Of a stretch of DNA of 64,000 nt, positions 63,497-64,000 are shown in pieces. Under the pieces are notes generated by a model. The model was not told the DNA's origin. It did not search any database and worked only from the letters and a program-made list of their open reading frames with translations. A program made the translations under genes and the position numbers. Position 1 is the stretch's first letter. The number at the start of each line of letters is the position of its first letter. Source of the stretch: Oxyruncus cristatus (lineage: Eukaryota; Chordata; Aves; Passeriformes; Cotingidae); the NCBI GenBank assembly GCA_013399855.1, contig VXAY01003152.1, positions 62,001-126,000 of the forward strand, given 5' to 3'.

Positions 63497-63582
63497 CAGG
63501 CACTGCATAAACGTGTCACTGGTGACAGTGCCTGTGGTGTCTGCTCCGCAGATCAGGGCTAGGAGCCACTGCTTGTGGCTCC
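63497..63582. repeat. Two adjacent small stem-loops
   Basis: CAGGCACTG (63497-63505) pairs with CAGTGCCTG (63526-63534) over a 20-nt loop, and GGAGCCAC (63562-63569) pairs with GTGGCTCC (63575-63582) over 5 nt. Both are perfect and lie in a locally GC-richer stretch. Each alone could be chance. Confidence 0.6.
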
Positions 63583-64000
63583 CTTCACCGTCCCCAAAGG
63601 CCTTATTGGCTCCTTCTAACAGAGGCAGCCTTGTGTCCTCTGCCTCTCTGCCAAGTAATGGGCCCTCCCGTTCAGAGCTTGCTGTGTGTCTTTGCATCTG
63701 AGACATCTGAGAGAGCCTTCTAGTGATGTGTCTTACTGAAGACAGTAATGGAAAAAATAATGAAAGTTCCTTAGGAAAATGAAGTTTTCCCAAATATCAA
63801 GTCCTGATCCAAGTTGCCTTCCTCCTCCCCTGTGTTTTTTGCAGGAGAAAGGGCAAATACGGAAAACAAGTCATGTAGCTGAACATCGCGACAATAGATA
63901 ATAGTAAGAAGTTTTAGTGCCTTTCCCCTCTTGTGCTGCCACTCTCTCGAACAATTTGGCATGCTGACTAAGAAGGATAGAAAGGAGAACTAAGGCTGTA
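63583..64000. other. Unique intron at window end
   Basis: No feature recognised. A 127-codon minus frame at 63410-63793 shows no known domain. Confidence 0.45.

Larger units (their letters stand above)
14197..64000 (+). other. POU6F2 intron, 5' part (downstream of the exon)
   Basis: From the donor to the end of the window I see no sequence resembling the next POU6F2 coding exon, so this is read as one large intron continuing past the window. That agrees with the very large size of this gene in other vertebrates. Long open frames in this stretch are explained by transposable elements or strand composition. Confidence 0.75.

Overview
This is eukaryotic, almost entirely intronic DNA from a bird, most likely a passerine. 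It is AT-rich and gene-poor. The interspersed repeats are CR1 retrotransposons, including the typical avian CR1 tail ending in TGATTCT-like units. There is also a tRNA-Ile-headed, CR1-tailed SINE of the TguSINE1 type known from songbirds, and two solo retroviral LTRs of the kinds common in passerines.

The only host coding sequence I can support is one exon at 14025-14196 on the + strand. It encodes the acidic N-terminal region of POU6F2, a POU-homeodomain transcription factor of retina and brain. The exon has a strong polypyrimidine tract and acceptor, enters in phase 0 and leaves in phase 1 at a perfect GTAAGT donor. Bases 1-14024 are therefore the end of one POU6F2 intron, and 14197-64000 is the start of the next, with no further recognisable exon in nearly 50 kb.

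Layout: 1-14 kb holds a CR1 3' end (706-970), the SINE (3419-3552), a very short CR1 tail (6473-6525), a probable ancient CR1 fragment (about 10.85-11.4 kb) and a GA/GT microsatellite just before the exon. 14-34 kb is mostly unique intron, with a T-rich tract broken by a 27-N assembly gap and an unclassified pyrimidine-skewed block at 31.7-33 kb. 34.6-39.0 kb is a composite of two decayed antisense CR1 elements that together show ORF1 esterase, endonuclease, linker, reverse transcriptase and 3' UTR remains; a 47-bp sense CR1 tail is nested inside. 40.8-42.3 kb is an antisense solo LTR with a 5-bp target duplication. 42-61 kb is unique intron with a microsatellite cluster, a short CR1 tail and a CpG-retaining candidate regulatory element at 53.1-53.8 kb. 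61.9-62.5 kb is an antisense ERVK-type solo LTR with a 6-bp target duplication.

All sizeable insertions downstream of the exon, and the SINE upstream, are antisense to POU6F2; the sense-strand pieces are short CR1 3' ends. This fits selection against sense-oriented polyadenylation signals in a long intron. I found no unknown multi-gene system. The best leads are the CpG-rich palindrome-bearing segment, the composite CR1, the dated-by-structure LTRs and two unusually good inverted repeats.
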